DNA of 64,000 bases from Amphiduros pacificus (GCA_949316495.1 OX439003.1:26201656-26265655), one strand, 5' to 3'; positions 43,101 to 53,099 are shown, numbered from the stretch's first letter. Notes: a model not told the origin generated them from the letters alone. Translations and numbers: made by a program.

Positions 43101-46100
43101 TTCTTCTCTTTTTCCCTCTGTAACCGTTCTCTTTCCTCTTGTTGTCTTTTTATTTCCTCATCTCTCATCTTCTCTTCTTCCTTCTCCTTTTGTCTTTGTT
43201 CTGCTTCCAAGACTTTTTGTTTAAGTCTCTCCTCTTCAATCTTTTTATTTTCTTCCTTGCTTTTTATTTCTGCTCTCTCCTTTTCTATTTCTAAGATCCT
43301 GTCTTTTATCCTATTTTCTCTTACATTCTGAATTTTTTCATTTACTTCACTGCCAAATTCTTTACGAACTCTGAAAAAGATGATTTCTTTTAAATCTTTT
43401 GTTCATTTACCTTCTTCAATTATTCATTTCATGTTTTCAAAATGTAGCATGAACATGATATGCATTTTTTTGCTAGTATTGAGTATCTGATTGCATTATT
43501 GTCAATATAATTAATATAAACATTGATTGGTGATGGCATCAGGGCGTCATGTTTACCTGTGTGCTCTGTACATAGCCTGGATCTTCACAGCAGCTTTTTC
43601 TCTATCTTTTTCTTCCTTAAGCTGTTTTTCCTTTCTTGACTGCTGAAGTTGACCTAGCTCTTCTCGTGTCTTTTTGTCCAATTCTTCAATTTCTTCCTAT
43701 AAAATATAGTATTTATAGAATCTAGACTGTCAGTATCATTTTTATTTTGTCAAAAAAAGAAATATGGGAAAGATATTCTGTTATATTTTGTGATATGAAA
43801 TTATCGTATTTACTTCAAAATTTGGACTGATTATCAGAAATTAAAAATTTGGTTTAAATTCCATCAACAGTGGGACCTTCCTTCACACAATTATCTTTAA
43901 GAGTTTTGGTTAATCTCCTTTTTCAAAAGGTTACTAAAGACTTTAGGAAAAAGATAAATATTGTGTCTATACTATTTCATCAATTTTTGTGGTGCATTGT
44001 ATATGATTATGAGGATTTCTTCAGAAGATAGGTTTTCATTTAACAACCTGATATTTTGTTAGAGACTGTTCAATTTTTTTTTGAAGATCTTCAGCTTCCT
44101 CTTGAAGTCTTGACTCTGCTTTCTAAAACATAGAATTAATACAAATAAAAAATTATTAGTGACAAAATTATATAAAGATAGTTAAGTGTTCATGTATCTC
44201 ACTGAACAAAGGTGTTTATTGATTAAGTTTCAATACTAAATTTGGCTTGAAAAGAATATGAACATTTCAGTACAGTTGATATGTCCAATCTGCACTGATT
44301 ATTTAGTTTTAGTAATAATAACATTGGAAAGAATACATATCTGTTATGAAGCATGTGCACAATAATTAACTAAATCAGCTCAATATATTCAAGTGCAATA
44401 TCCAAAAGCATCTCTCTCCATGGCAACACAATGTCCTATCTTTCTTATTTCATGACATCTGTTTATAAATAAATAAATACCTGTTGCTGTTGAAGCATTA
44501 TGTGTTTCTCTTCTTCTATTTGTCTTCTCTTTTCATTTCTCTTCTGTGTGATCACATGCTCGGCTTTTACCTCGGTCGACTTCCATGTATCTTCCTCCTG
44601 ACAAACAACATCAATGTTATTGACTCATTTCATGACTGTCTACCACTGGGAACTGAACCACATAACCATTTAACATAAAAAGCATTAACCACTGCACCAA
44701 GATTATATCCCTGAGAATTTAGCTTCCAATGGGAGTTGCTCAGTTACTCATTTGTTCAAGCAAAAAACTAAGTGCAATATTCAGTTTGATCTCTTTTTCT
44801 CAGATATCAACATATTATTTCTGAGTAGTTTAGCAAAGCTGCAATATTACATTCTCACCAAGTCAATATCACAATATCTGTAAGACACATGGCTTATAAT
44901 TCTCTCTTTTGAGTTATTCATTTTCATTCTTTATTCTGACCTGTTTTCGTTGCTCTTCTTTTTGTTTCTGCCGCAGTTCAAGTTCTTGTACCTGCTGTCT
45001 GACCTGCTGCTCAAGAATATCACTTTCAAACATCTCCATTATCACTCCTTCCCCTGAAATGATAAATACCAAAATGTTAGTAGAAGACTGTGATACAACA
45101 CTGTAATAGATCAGCATGTCCATCAATATAAATATCAAACCTGGTTTCAGAGTAAATCCATTTTCTTTGTTCTCCTGTGGTTCTTCTTGTGATATTTGTT
45201 CATTCTGCTCCCCAGGTGGCTCTGATGTCTTCTTGCCTTTTTCACCCTGATTGTTTCCTGACAATAGCTTTTCCTCCTCTTCATCTTCTCTCTCCAATTC
45301 AGCAAGTACCTGAACAATAATGAAATTTAGATATGGTAATTAGATTCAGATTTAGGTGTCATTCTATTCAACACTTACATGTACAACAGCTTTCCCCATT
45401 TAAACTAATCAGTTTAATGTCATAAATATATAAAGAGGAATAATGAGCAGTTGCTGAGTTTTAAATTTATCTATTAATATGAGCAAAACATCTTATATTT
45501 TCAGATTGCATAAAATATCTCATTTATTCAGTCATAATTTATACATGTGGGAGTTAAAGGAAATGAAACTACAGAGATAATTGAGAATTGAGATATATAC
45601 ATGTACAAAGAAATTGTTAAATTATTACTAAGACCATTTCCTTTTTTCAAGGAAGTAAAGAAAAAAAAGACATATAATTTGCGGATCTCTGGTTTCAAAC
45701 TGGAGTAGGTTGAGAATTGGAGACAAGCTTTTCTATGCCTGAGAAACAATAACTTGTCACAAACTTGACATGGATTGCATTTGGTATTTACCTTCTGTTT
45801 GAGATGGAAAGGATCTTCCCCTGCCTCCTGTGCCAGCTTCAGTATCACATCATCCTGACGAGGGGTGCTTAATGCTGTATAATATCAAATATCATGAACA
45901 TGATGAACAAAATAAAGCACTTCCCATCTAAGACATGTCAAGCTTCAATCCTTATTCCATCATGTGGAATCATGGTAAGCACTGATTTGTAACCTAGCTT
46001 ATTTATGGAGTGAACATTTTGAAACCATTACAATAATATGAATTGCATGAGAAATATTCCTATATTACCTTTGATGTTGACAATTTCTGTGTTCATGATA

Positions 46101-49100
46101 TAGTTTGGTGCAATGACAATATTAATTATTTTTCTCAATCCAGGTAAAATATTTGTGACAATGTCACTAAATCCTGTGCACAAAACCATGTGCTGTGTGT
46201 ATATCAATTATATAAATTCTGTGCAGAGAATTTTGAGATGAAATTACCAGTTGGTGCCAAGCATTTATCTGGTCAAGCATAAACAACCCAATAAGGTCAA
46301 GCATCAATGAGTCCATTTGGTCATGCTCAGCTAATGCCTATCACCATGCATTCCTCAAACATTGTACTATATAGTCACACATTGTACTATCTGTATATAG
46401 TCACACATTGTACTACCTGTATATAGTCACACATTGTACTACTTGTATATAGTCACACATTGTACTACCTGTATATAGTCACACATTGTACTACCTGTAT
46501 ATAGTCACACATTGTACTACCTGTATATAGTCACACATTGTACTACCTGTATATAGTCACACATTGTACTACCTGTATATAGTCACACATTGTACTACCT
46601 GTATATAGTCACACATTGTACTGCCTGTTTAGAGTCACGCAGTGTACTACCTGTATATAGTCACACATTGTACTACCTGTATATAGTCAAACATTGTACT
46701 ACCTGTATATAGTCACACATTGTACTACCTGTATATAGTCACACATTGTACCACCTGTATATAGTCACACATTGTACTACCTGTATATAGTCACACATTG
46801 TACTACCTGTATATAGTCACACATTGTACTGCCTGTTTATAGTCACACAATGTGCTACCTGTATATAGTCACACATTATACTACCTGTATATAGTACCAG
46901 ATTGCACTGCCTGTATATAGTCACACATTGTACTACCTGTATATAGTCACACATTGTATTACCTGTATATAGTCACACATTGTACCACCTGTATATAGTC
47001 ACACATTGTACTACCTGTATATAGTCACACATTGTACTACCTGTATATAGTCACACATTGTACTGCCTGTTTATAGTCACACAATGTGCTACCTGTATAT
47101 AGTCACACATTATACTACCTGTATATAGTACCAGATTGCACTGCCTGTATATAGTCACACATTGTACTACCTGTATATAGTCACACATTGTACTACCTGT
47201 ATATAGTCACACATTGTACTACCTGTATATAGTCACACATTGTACTGCCTGTATATAGTCACACATTGTACCACCTGTATATAGTCACACATTGTACTAC
47301 CTGTATATAGTCACACATTGTACTGCCTGTATATAGTCACACATTGTACTACCTGTATATAGTCACACATTGTATTACCTGTATATAGTCACACATTGTA
47401 CTGCCTGTTTAGAGTCACGCAGTGTACTACCTGTATATAGTCACACATTGTACTGCCTGTATATAGTCAAACATTGTACTACCTGTATATAGTCACACAT
47501 TGTACTACCTGTATATAGTCACACATTGTACCACCTGTATATAGTCACACATTGTACTACCTGTATATAGTCACACATTGTACTACCTGTATATAGTCAC
47601 ACATTGTACTGCCTGTTTATAGTCACACAATGTGCTACCTGTATATAGTCACACATTATACTACCTGTATATAGTACCAGATTGCACTGCCTGTATATAG
47701 TCACACATTGTACTACCGGTATATAGTCACACGTTATACTACCTGTATATAGTCACACCTTGGAGTAATTATGAATAGAGGTGCAACGGCTGTTATTTGA
47801 GCTATGGCATCATAGCAACACATTGTTTCACACAATGGATTCAAAATCCGTTGATCCTATCATAGTTGCCGACTTCAGAACAGTGAAAAATTGAAGATTC
47901 ATATTTTTAAAAAATAAATTGGCCAAAGTTTTATTGAAGTATTATACCACATTTTGGTTTATTTTTTTTAAAGAAAAATTCAGAATAGTTCCTCTTATGA
48001 AGCTTATAATACCATCCACTCAAAATTACTTCAAATAAATCTGTTCATTTCTGTTCTGATTTCTTCAATATTAGATATTATGAAAAAAAGAAAAATGCAT
48101 ATTCCAAATCTTTTATTTTTTATACATGTTTATAAAAAATTCATAATTCATATTCATAGTGCTTTTTATAAACTTTTAAAACAAAATATTGTTAATGATA
48201 TAGCATTTATAAAATTGTTGTTGCATTTTTTATTGTTATTTTTTGTTGATTTTAAATGATGACATGATATATATTAGGTCAATTTATTTTTAATGGCGCA
48301 TAAATTGGCAGGGCTATAAATTACATTTTCTGATTGTATTTTTTTCACTGAACAACTTGGTATATTTTTCTAGGCTGCCAATATATGCGCCAATAATTAA
48401 AAATAAACTTTAAAGACAAAAATAACAAAAAAGTACATGATTTCCCGATAATCTGAGAGGAAAATGGAAATTTTAATCATTTTCATAAATATGATATGAA
48501 TTTGAAAATCTCGTCATAAAATCGTCAAAACTTGAAGCAGAGAAATAAAATTTATATCCTCATAATCTGCATAAATAAACAAACATTTCATTCGCAATAT
48601 GTGTAGCTCTATATTGTAGTTTTGATAACTTAAAATAGTTCTGAAAAAAAATTACGTCATTATAACAATCCCCATGGCGGCATCTATGATATCCCCTTTG
48701 ATCTTTCCCCGTCACCCCTCCATTCATTATTACTCCAAGGTCACACAATGTACTACATGTATATAGTCACACAGTGGCCCTGTATAAACTTATTTTGTCA
48801 TGATTATATTAAGACCACTTGAAAATTCAGCTGAATAATTTACAAGATTTGGTACCATAGCTTGACATCTGGGCAAACATGAAACAATCAATTTGTTTTT
48901 CCCAGTGGTTAAATCCCTAGTAAAATATTTTTGATTTTCTTTTTGGAGAAACTCTACCAAGTGAGAGATAAAGCAGATAACGCCAGCATACCTAGTTCAT
49001 TTTCCCTGAGCAGTTCATCACACTGTGTGAGTTCCTCCTCCAGGCGAGATGCATTGGCCCTCATTCTTTCAATGTAAGCCATCATTGACTTTGGCATGTC

Positions 49101-50771
49101 CTCCTTTAATTTCAAAATGAAAATATGACTGACAACAGGAGAGCATAAAACATAGCATCAGGGGCATTTAATAATATCAATAACATCATCTATTTTGATG
49201 ATCACACCTTTTTCATATCTCAATATTTATTCAGATATCTTACATAATTTGAGATTGAAAATTACAATGAAAATGAAAAAGATAGCTTTTCTTACATTTG
49301 GAGAAGAGATGGTTCATTATCCATACAATGACAATACTTCCAAAACTACTATTGTATATGATTTAGGCATTTATCTTTCATGAGAATCACAATTTTAGTT
49401 TAAAACTAACTACCCCTATACTATGGGCCAAAAAATGAAAATCTGTTTCAAAAATCTGAGAAATCAAACAGAAATAAACTCACAAATGATATGTACTCCC
49501 AATATATAGAAAAGAAAAGTATGGGTCCCAATCTTTGATTTATCCATATCATTCTGAACATTCTAGTATTTTAATTGAATTTTCTTTACATTGCTATGGT
49601 TTTGTCACAAAAATTTTGGCAATTCTTGCCATTTTGTTTTTATCTAGAGATGAATTTAGTTATATCAGGCAGTAATAAGCAGCGACTGGTTTATGAATTA
49701 GTCATAAAAGCTAATTACATAACTAGCGGTACATACATGTATGTGTTCATCTCCTTTGAACAGAAATAGGTTATCTATACAGTTATAGCATGCTTGGATG
49801 TTTTAGAATAGTGCATTATTTTTTTATTATTGCAACAATGATGTCATCATTTTGTCTTGGCTATCTATTAATGAAATAGTCGCATACAAATTTTCAAAAC
49901 ATCCTACTATTTGGTAAAATAGCAAGTCCCGCAACTCAAAAAAATTCCTGTTCAATGATATAACCAGCAGACAAAAATGGAAATTTAAAACTGTCAAACA
50001 TGGAGTGTATGGCTGTTGACAAGTCCAGGGCACAAACAACACCCTAAAAAGGTGACTTAATGAGGCCACATTCAAGTATGTAAAAATAATTTCTTGGTAT
50101 ATACAGTGTCAGAAATGTGTGTTGTTTATCTAGCTCTTAGCCTGGAAACCTTGGTGAGAATTTGCATTAAATCTTTTCTATTTACAATATATTAATCAAC
50201 AAAATTAATGGTTTCAGTACCTGCATCATTTTGGAACATGTGTCTGTCATAAACAGAAACTGTTATAATAATAAATGGTTTCATAACCTGCATGATTTTG
50301 GACCACATGTGTCATAAACAGAAACTGTTATAATAATAGTTTCCTTGGTATTTGTTCTTTTAGATAATGATTGTGACTTAGTCAAGTAACAGGGCTATAC
50401 GACCTCCTTTGGTAATGTTTACTGCATAGTCAAATATTTATTAATCATCTTAACAAAAAGTATTACTATTAAATATTTTCTACAAATCAGAAAATTAAAT
50501 ACATTCATTTGAAAGTTTCAGATATGTTTTTCATTTTATGTCAATGTGACAAAGAAGCATAATGAAACTTGAACATGTTGAGTGAAGAACATCAACTGAC
50601 CGTATCTTGGAGGTTGTCTGCTGCTGTGTCTTCCCTTGTGTCCTGCACCTCCTCTGCCTGCTCATCTCCAGCATCATCTAGGGACAGTGCATCCAGCTCC
50701 CTCTGTATCTCAGCCTCAATCTCATCTTCATCCATATTGTCAGTGACTGGTGCCAAAACCCTCATACTCAT
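16835..50771 (-). CDS. LRRIQ1: Leucine-rich repeat and IQ domain-containing protein 1, complete, 30 coding exons
   Basis: Exons 5' to 3' on the minus strand: 50601-50771, 48992-49103, 45792-45874, 45141-45309, 44941-45053, 44481-44597, 44048-44122, 43557-43696, 42786-43370, 42434-42514, 42105-42197, 41041-41179, 40653-40805, 40307-40457, 36346-36539, 36014-36141, 35719-35792, 35319-35412, 34517-34678, 33802-34152, 33031-33319, 31378-31509, 31092-31144, 30525-30794, 25041-25135, 24807-24914, 21672-21804, 18618-18687, 18421-18490, 16835-16983. All junctions are GT/AG, all phases agree, and the total is 4,554 bases (1,517 residues plus stop); as I recall, the human protein is about 1,700. Order: acidic start, coiled coil, IQ (319), IQ-like (582), LRRs (about 627-905), IQs (1072, 1157), conserved WGF block (1310), basic end. 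IQ motifs bind calmodulin. The molecular role is not well established; a ciliary one is only a guess. Confidence 0.9.
17129..18478. repeat. 92-bp minisatellite made from LRRIQ1 exon 29 and its donor site
   Basis: The core GCGGTA occurs 15 times at exact 92-bp steps from 17161 to 18449. The rightmost copy is the true exon 29; the other 14 repeat about 58 bases of exon together with the splice donor (minus strand CAGTG/GTAAGT or CAGCG/GTAAGT; the leftmost has GTAAAT) and 34 bases of intron. The true exon has a unique first part (TCAGTGGAGAGC) after the acceptor CTACAG at 18491; the copies lack it. Confidence 0.95.
18815..19888. mobile_element. MITE 1: nonautonomous DNA transposon, TA target duplication
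   Basis: The ends are inverted: left CTGTATACCGAGAAAAATTC, right end reversed CTGTATACAGACAAATTTTC, both going on with TTATTTTCGCG. TA flanks both sides. Inside are three related blocks; 18970-19130 and 19630-19790 are nearly identical and 656 bp apart, and 19341-19540 is a diverged version. The TA duplication suggests a Tc1/mariner-like mobiliser. No transposase frame remains. It lies in intron 27 of LRRIQ1. Confidence 0.75.
20120..21610. repeat. 14-16-bp minisatellite (CTAACACCCATCCCTG) with an interspersed longer motif
   Basis: Roughly 90 units of CTAACACCCATCCCTG or CTACACCCATCCCTG, interrupted about every 100-200 bp by CACAAATGCATCCGTA or CATA variants, which shows expansion in larger blocks as well. 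It ends about 60 bp from the donor of LRRIQ1 exon 27. Confidence 0.95.
21831..22960. other. Intron 26 of LRRIQ1, unique part
   Basis: AT-rich intron sequence upstream of the nested gene; no further exon or repeat end could be supported. Confidence 0.4.
22960..23092. repeat. Compound trinucleotide microsatellite
   Basis: On the plus strand the run passes from GTT/GTC units through GTC to ATC and then to ATT. The graded order suggests successive point changes spreading within one tract. Confidence 0.95.
23726..24511 (+). CDS. Single-pass membrane protein with short LRR ectodomain, intronless, nested in LRRIQ1
   Basis: The gene encodes 261 residues. I start at the ATG at 23726 (A at -3, G at +4), directly followed by a signal peptide (MASLLGMFVLFLICGE); an ATG at 23714 is also in frame. 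After the signal come a cysteine cluster like an LRR N-cap (C27, C33, C35, C44), about two LRRs (VLNLEHNDL, LNLIDVRHNPINCTW), where the last also resembles the start of a C-cap, then a very acidic spacer (about 145-185). A membrane helix (196-220), an RRLKKR stop-transfer and a 40-residue cytoplasmic tail follow. It lies antisense in intron 26 of LRRIQ1. Being intronless with an A10 run 8 bases after the stop, it could be a retrocopy, though the frame is intact. AATAAA lies at 24733. No family name can be given; a cell-surface adhesion or receptor role is inference. Confidence 0.75.
   Translation: MASLLGMFVLFLICGELRTTRASEDPCGLRQICSCFMEPGIITCMNQGIRDFPWGFNIMTQLSAQVLNLEHNDLTTIDIDLQGWPSLNLIDVRHNPINCTWLGQNPQLWRIVNSDCEHTLKDFDLFGELFNKTDQGDIYQGLINNQNNIDSDLTMDDYDEDIWDYHVDADNAGDNADDNDDVDGSRNTLGDRHSKIGLAVALSIGCTLLVIAVGVSLVMLTRRLKKRQGQPAFSIFRDIDSSNVPAQVAFFSHEDDKTCVD
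25136..26250. repeat. Intron 24 part with diverged repeats carrying TCAAGGTCA motifs
   Basis: At about 25740-26000 blocks of roughly 100-130 bp recur, each with GATCAAGGTCACC or GTCAAGGTCACTGG, a piece like CACAAGATTTT, and TGACCTTGAT. Similar pieces occur at 42570 and 53890. TCAAGGTCA is the extended half-site of monomeric nuclear receptors, but here it may be only the repeat's sequence. Confidence 0.45.
26260..26884. mobile_element. MITE 2, sharing its core with MITE 1 but with different ends
   Basis: The terminal inverted repeats are about 30 bp: left CCGTATCCACTCGGGTTAGC, right end reversed CCGTATCCGCTCGGGTTAGC, flanked by TATA on both sides (TA duplication). A GTGGGCGTT motif is near each end. 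The core 26355-26540 (GGTCGAGAACAGAACAAAAC, TTGCGCAATATATTAAC, GACCACGTGTTGCGTTGAGT) is the same as in MITE 1. A piece with ATCGATTTTAATTGC recurs inverted at about 26625-26665. Confidence 0.8.
27363..27775. repeat. 31-bp minisatellite with a 62-bp dimer pattern, about 13 units
   Basis: Units CATGTGTCTTGCATTGCAGG and GAACTGTATGT alternate with CATGTGTTACAGGGAACTATAG-like units. The short overlapping frames it carries are by-products of the period. Confidence 0.95.
27895..29735. repeat. 34/35-bp minisatellite, about 53 units
   Basis: The unit is CTGTCACCTGTGCTATATGG followed by CCTATTCTGTATGCT. A one-base shorter form lacks one G (TATATGCC). All three plus frames stay open over most of it, giving frames up to 602 codons with a repeating Cys/Leu/Tyr-rich peptide. 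It is antisense in intron 24 of LRRIQ1 and I do not call it coding. Confidence 0.97.
30525..34678 (-). CDS. LRRIQ1: LRRIQ1 exons 19-24: post-LRR region and two C-terminal IQ motifs
   Basis: Exon 19 continues the LRR cap (SLSQGVPCLQTVDGVMV). Exon 20 is low-complexity and basic. Exon 21 has an IQ-like motif LQAYWRGHTVRR (L1072) and ends in KIQ. Exon 22 begins ALWRGYILRRR, so a canonical IQ motif (I1157 to R1168) is split exactly after its Gln by intron 21. Exon 22 then turns acidic. Exons 23-24 are Pro- and Ser-rich. The acceptor of exon 22 is the seed of the 87-bp array. Confidence 0.88.
31500..32631. repeat. 87-bp minisatellite (13 copies) grown from the acceptor of LRRIQ1 exon 22
   Basis: The 1,132 bp equal 13 x 87 plus 1. 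Every unit contains, read on the minus strand, CCCTGTATATTCAG followed by GCTCTGTGGA: the branch side, the acceptor AG and the first 10 exon bases of exon 22. In the true exon GTGGA runs on into GAGGTTATATC; in the copies it runs into CTATAGCATATTG. The other variation is a few substitutions per unit. A plus-strand 424-codon frame through it is a by-product of 87 being a multiple of three. Confidence 0.96.
32805..32851. repeat. Two adjacent hairpin palindromes
   Basis: ATTTTACCTTA, loop TACA, TAAGGTAAAAT (32805-32830) is an 11-bp perfect stem. The same core, TTACCTTA TACA TAAGGTAA, follows at 32832-32851. They lie in intron 21 of LRRIQ1, on the side of the 87-bp array away from exon 22. Confidence 0.85.
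34760..35180. repeat. 42-bp minisatellite, about 10 copies
   Basis: The unit is CATTGCTTCACTGCTTCAAG, CCACATCTACCCTC, CCACAAGC. It is nearly homogeneous (one unit has CAATTG for CCATTG), so it is young or recently homogenised. Open plus frames through it result from 42 being a multiple of three. It lies in intron 18 of LRRIQ1. Confidence 0.96.
35319..41179 (-). CDS. LRRIQ1: LRRIQ1 exons 12-18: IQ-like motif and leucine-rich repeat block
   Basis: Exon 12 opens with SKIQSAWRSKK (IQ-like, using the acceptor ATTCCAG at 41180). Exons 13-18 give SDS22-type 22-residue LRRs, for example LTYLDMTHNNLTSIHGL, LRHLSVAHNRITRIGGLESL, LHTLDASYNQLITTKGL, IQEVDVSHNHLPGLDDL, LRELVLDDNSLSSVDVL and LNTLDLSHNQIL, closing with LEHLLLEGNPVAEESSHR. 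Exon 16 must end at 36014 with a weak donor GG/GTTGGT, because only this keeps phase and yields an exact 22-residue repeat into exon 17. Exon 18 ends at CATAG/GTGGGT; reading on to the next GTATGA would break the match to the family. Confidence 0.87.
36540..37944. other. Intron 14 of LRRIQ1, part without array
   Basis: Mostly AT-rich. A block at about 37260-37610 is clearly more GC- and CpG-rich (CCCGCCGGCACAGG, ATCTGGCGGTATAGTGGCGG) and has a 78-codon plus frame without a known motif; it may be part of an unrecognised repeat. Confidence 0.35.
37945..39240. repeat. 28-31-bp minisatellite (GTGTGGAACTGATATATATC)
   Basis: About 43 units of GTGTGGAACTGATATATATC followed by AGACATACCA, AAACATACCA or AGACATACCGGA. 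ATATACC and GTATATC variants alternate without a fixed larger period. Its left edge has longer, diverged units. Confidence 0.93.
39241..39800. repeat. 32-bp minisatellite with a 64-bp dimer pattern, related to its neighbour
   Basis: Units GCAGGGTGTGTAACTGGTAT plus ATATCAAACATT alternate with GCAGGGTGTGTAAATGATAT plus ATTTCAAACATT. The shared GTGTG-AACTG-TATATATCA skeleton suggests common descent with the 28-31-bp array to the left. Confidence 0.9.
39860..40260. repeat. Short degenerate repeats (GGATAAGTGAAGATTAGTGA; GAATGCTTA)
   Basis: At 39885-39970 about five units of a 19-20-bp motif follow each other. At 40015-40270 loosely repeated GCTAAATG/GCTTACTGAAT pieces occur. All lie in intron 14 of LRRIQ1, beside the donor of exon 14. 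Confidence 0.7.
42105..43370 (-). CDS. LRRIQ1: LRRIQ1 exons 9-11: long charged coil and conserved SWIKQCKP block
   Basis: Exon 9 encodes 195 residues almost entirely of Glu, Lys, Arg and Gln (REREQ-type repeats such as EERERLQ and RQREEDEKK), a long single alpha helix or coiled coil. Exon 10 adds 27 similar residues. Exon 11 carries RLSWIKQCKPYR, matching a short segment that precedes the LRRs in vertebrate LRRIQ1. The antisense strand of exon 9 also stays open, purely from composition. Confidence 0.88.
43557..49103 (-). CDS. LRRIQ1: LRRIQ1 exons 2-8: coiled coil and first IQ motif
   Basis: Seven exons (residues 58-327) rich in Glu, Lys, Gln and Arg with heptad-like spacing. They start with an MMAYIERMRANASRLEEEL stretch and end with AAVKIQAMYRAHR, an IQ motif (I319, Q320) split between exons 8 and 9 after its last His. 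Exon 7 (44048-44122) has a somewhat weak donor, CAG/GTTGTT. Intron 2 (45875-48991) contains the 26-bp array and a foldback element. Confidence 0.88.
46365..47758. repeat. 26-bp minisatellite, about 53 units, with a 780-bp internal duplication
   Basis: The unit is TACTACCTGTATATAGTCAC plus ACATTG. The rare variant CTGCCTGTTTAGAGTCACGC occurs at 46621 and 47401, exactly 780 bp (30 units) apart. The variant with ACCAGATTGC occurs three times, 234 and 546 bp apart (9 and 21 units). So blocks of many units were copied in register. It lies in intron 2 of LRRIQ1. Confidence 0.96.
47759..48739. mobile_element. Foldback-type MITE inserted in the 26-bp array, 7-bp target duplication
   Basis: Left end CTTGGAGTAATTATGAATAG; right end reversed CTTGGAGTAATAATGAATGG: imperfect inverted repeats of about 32 bp. 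GTCACAC, a piece of the 26-bp unit, directly flanks both ends (47752-47758 and 48740-48746), and the array resumes after the right end. A second inverted pair lies inside (about 48279-48310 and 48373-48408, with GGCGCATAAATTGGCAG in one arm). No transposase frame. The superfamily is uncertain. Confidence 0.8.
49110..50600. other. Intron 1 of LRRIQ1
   Basis: AT-rich intron. At about 50205-50340 a 70-bp piece (ATGGTTTCA...CATAAACAGAAACTG) occurs twice in tandem with small differences. No exon recognised. Confidence 0.5.
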
Positions 50772-50813
50772 TTTTTGCTCTTCATCTTTTCTCACAGCAA
50801 TAACGGTTTGTTC
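50601..50813 (-). CDS. LRRIQ1: LRRIQ1 first coding exon and start choice
   Basis: The ATG at 50771 opens MSMRVLAP; a second ATG at 50735 opens MDEDEIEAEIQRELDAL, which resembles the start of the human protein (MDDDDAKLKAEIEAELD, from memory). The frame stays open upstream, but an acceptor (TTTCAATTTAAG) ends at 50814, so 50772-50813 is probably 5' untranslated and spliced to an upstream exon. The exon ends at phase 0 before GTCAGT. Whether the protein starts at 50771 or 50735 is undecided. Confidence 0.75.
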
Positions 50814-50879
50814 CTTAAATTGAAAGATCCATGATAAAAAGTTAAAAATTGATTTCATCTTGAAATGCATATTTAAAAT

Positions 50880-52280
50880 GTGTATGTGCTCCTAGTCTTG
50901 CAAATAGATTTCAATACTCTGCTAGATCAGACCACTGGCCAGGTTTACTGGTTTTGCCCTCATCACATAATCACAGTAGAACAGCTAATATTGAGACAAA
51001 GGCCCAAAATGTGACACTCCTGTTATCCTCAGATAAATTTTTGTGACATCCTTTTGGTATTTTGTGAAATCCTCTGTGTTAGGTTCAGTCTGGAATATTC
51101 CAGAGGCAGCCTCAAAATGTTTACAATGCTTTCTAACCTTGGGGCTTAGCGGGGCTAAAATTCATAACAGTATTCATTGTTTTTAGCAAGATTGGTGTTA
51201 GACTTGATGAAAAATATAAAATGATTATCTAAAAATTCTTAATTGGTGATAATGATTTTCATTTTGTGCAATCTTTTTATCAGTTTGACTGTTTATTGAA
51301 CAAAATAAATGTTGATAATGGAATGCTAAATGACATATTAATGTGTTTGGTATCCAGATTAAACATAATCATAGTTGTAATCAGATGTGTATGTGTGCCA
51401 GACCAGTTAGGCACTAATGAAGTAGGCTGTGACTTCCAGCAGCTATAAGGGTCCCCTCCAACTTAGATGCTGCAATTGGCAGTTATTGGTAATGAAATGA
51501 GCTGGTCCCTGGAGAGTAATAGCTATATATTAATAAAAGGATAATGCTCATAGGACTCATAGCATTGACACATTCCTAACATTGGCTGATAATTATGAAA
51601 TTTTCTTGAAGATTTTCTTTGATATGAATAGCATAAATGAATTGTTATGAAATGTGTAGCCAATGTGACAATATGCATGTGCTGAAGAAGTAGTTTGTTA
51701 CAAGAAAATACAATTTGGCACTGCTATATCAGTACTTGGCCAATTTACAATATTGACAACAAAAACTTCTAAGCTATTTAGCTCTTCTCTTCAATTATGC
51801 AAGTTTAATGCTCATTATATTAAATTTCTCCTTCACCTTAAATGTCAATAATGCTATCTTCAAATCTATTATTGCTTCCATCGGCAGCCAATGTAATTCC
51901 ATCAGCTTGCCAGTTATGTGATCATTCTTCCTCATTTTTTACACCTGCCTGCAGAGTTCTGTATTTTTTGTAATCAAATGTTCATGTTTTGGATAATATA
52001 ATGATTGACAAATCTCAAAATGCATGAAATTGATGAGTGTTAGCCCTATATATCATTTCTTTAGTCTGTCATGGATAGAGTAAAAAAGTGGCTCTGAGTC
52101 TGATTTTGTGCTCGTAAGCGTGAGCTCCAACCATGAAGAAAGTCTATTTTTTCTCTATGCTCCAACCATGTTAATTTTACTTGATTATGGAGAAAAAAAG
52201 AGACAGTCCAATTTTTACTTCAGGATGCTATATCTCTCTTTGGACATGATCCAGGGACATGATGGAGAGATGAAATGCGC
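50880..52280. other. Upstream of LRRIQ1 coding start, nothing recognised
   Basis: AT-rich sequence. It may be intron, if the first coding exon is spliced to an upstream untranslated exon. No supported gene or repeat end. Confidence 0.35.
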
Positions 52281-52289
52281 TCCTTTCAG

Positions 52290-52890
52290 TTTTTCGGTTG
52301 GATTCAGAACAGGCCACTCGTGTGAAACTCAGTTAATCACAACCTGAGTGGCAAATGGACTTAAATGCCCAGAAATGCTGTACCATTGGAGTTGAGCTCC
52401 AGACTGATATGAAATGGGATGAACATATTAACAAAATTGTCTGCAAAGCAAATTAAGTCCAGGTTAACATGTGCCCAGGAAATATCAAAGAGGCTGCCTA
52501 CAATAACCTTGTGCGTCCTCACATAGAATATGCATCAAGTGTGTCGGACCCTAACCTCAAGAAATCGAATAGAATCAGTGCAAAGACGAGCTGCAAGATT
52601 TGTGTCTGGCAATTTAAGGAGAGAAACAGGCACTGAAACAAAAATCTTGAAAGACTTAAAATGGGATTCACTAGCAGGGAGAAGGAGAACTCAGAGACCG
52701 GTTTTATTTACAAGGCAATGTATGCTGAAATCGCCTTAGAAATATACATAACATGTCAAAATGAAATCAGCCTCTACAAGGAAAAATCGTGGAAATCGTA
52801 ATACAGAAATCGCGACAAGCTGTGACCCCTATAAATACACCATTTTCCCAAGGACTGTGACTGACTGGAATAACCATTCCCCTGGTTTAA
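52290..52890 (+). mobile_element. LINE fossil B, same family as LINE A
   Basis: It begins with GFRTGHSCETQLITT, jumps by internal deletion directly to the thumb region (WQMDLNAQKCC, VELQTDMKWDEHI), then gives YASSVSDPN, IESVQRRAARFVSGNLRRET, LKDLKWDSLAGRRR and finally ATSCDPYKYTIFPRTVTDWN. This is the C-terminal order of CR1/L2/Jockey-like reverse transcriptases. Several frame changes and the loss of the catalytic core make it dead. LINE A and B overlap at their starts and at the VELQ region, proving one family. Confidence 0.88.
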
Positions 52891-53099
52891 AGTTACATTG
52901 GTCTCTACTTAGTACGAGTCTAGAAATGCCGATACTAGACATTCATGCAGTTGTCAAATGCAACAGAATACGACGTGTTCGGAGACCAATGTCCATTAAT
53001 TTAACTTTAAGTCCACTCAAATCTTCTTTACATGGAGACATGGTTTTTTTCAATAATATTGGTTACCTCTCTGCACACATTTGCTTTGCAGTCAGGCCA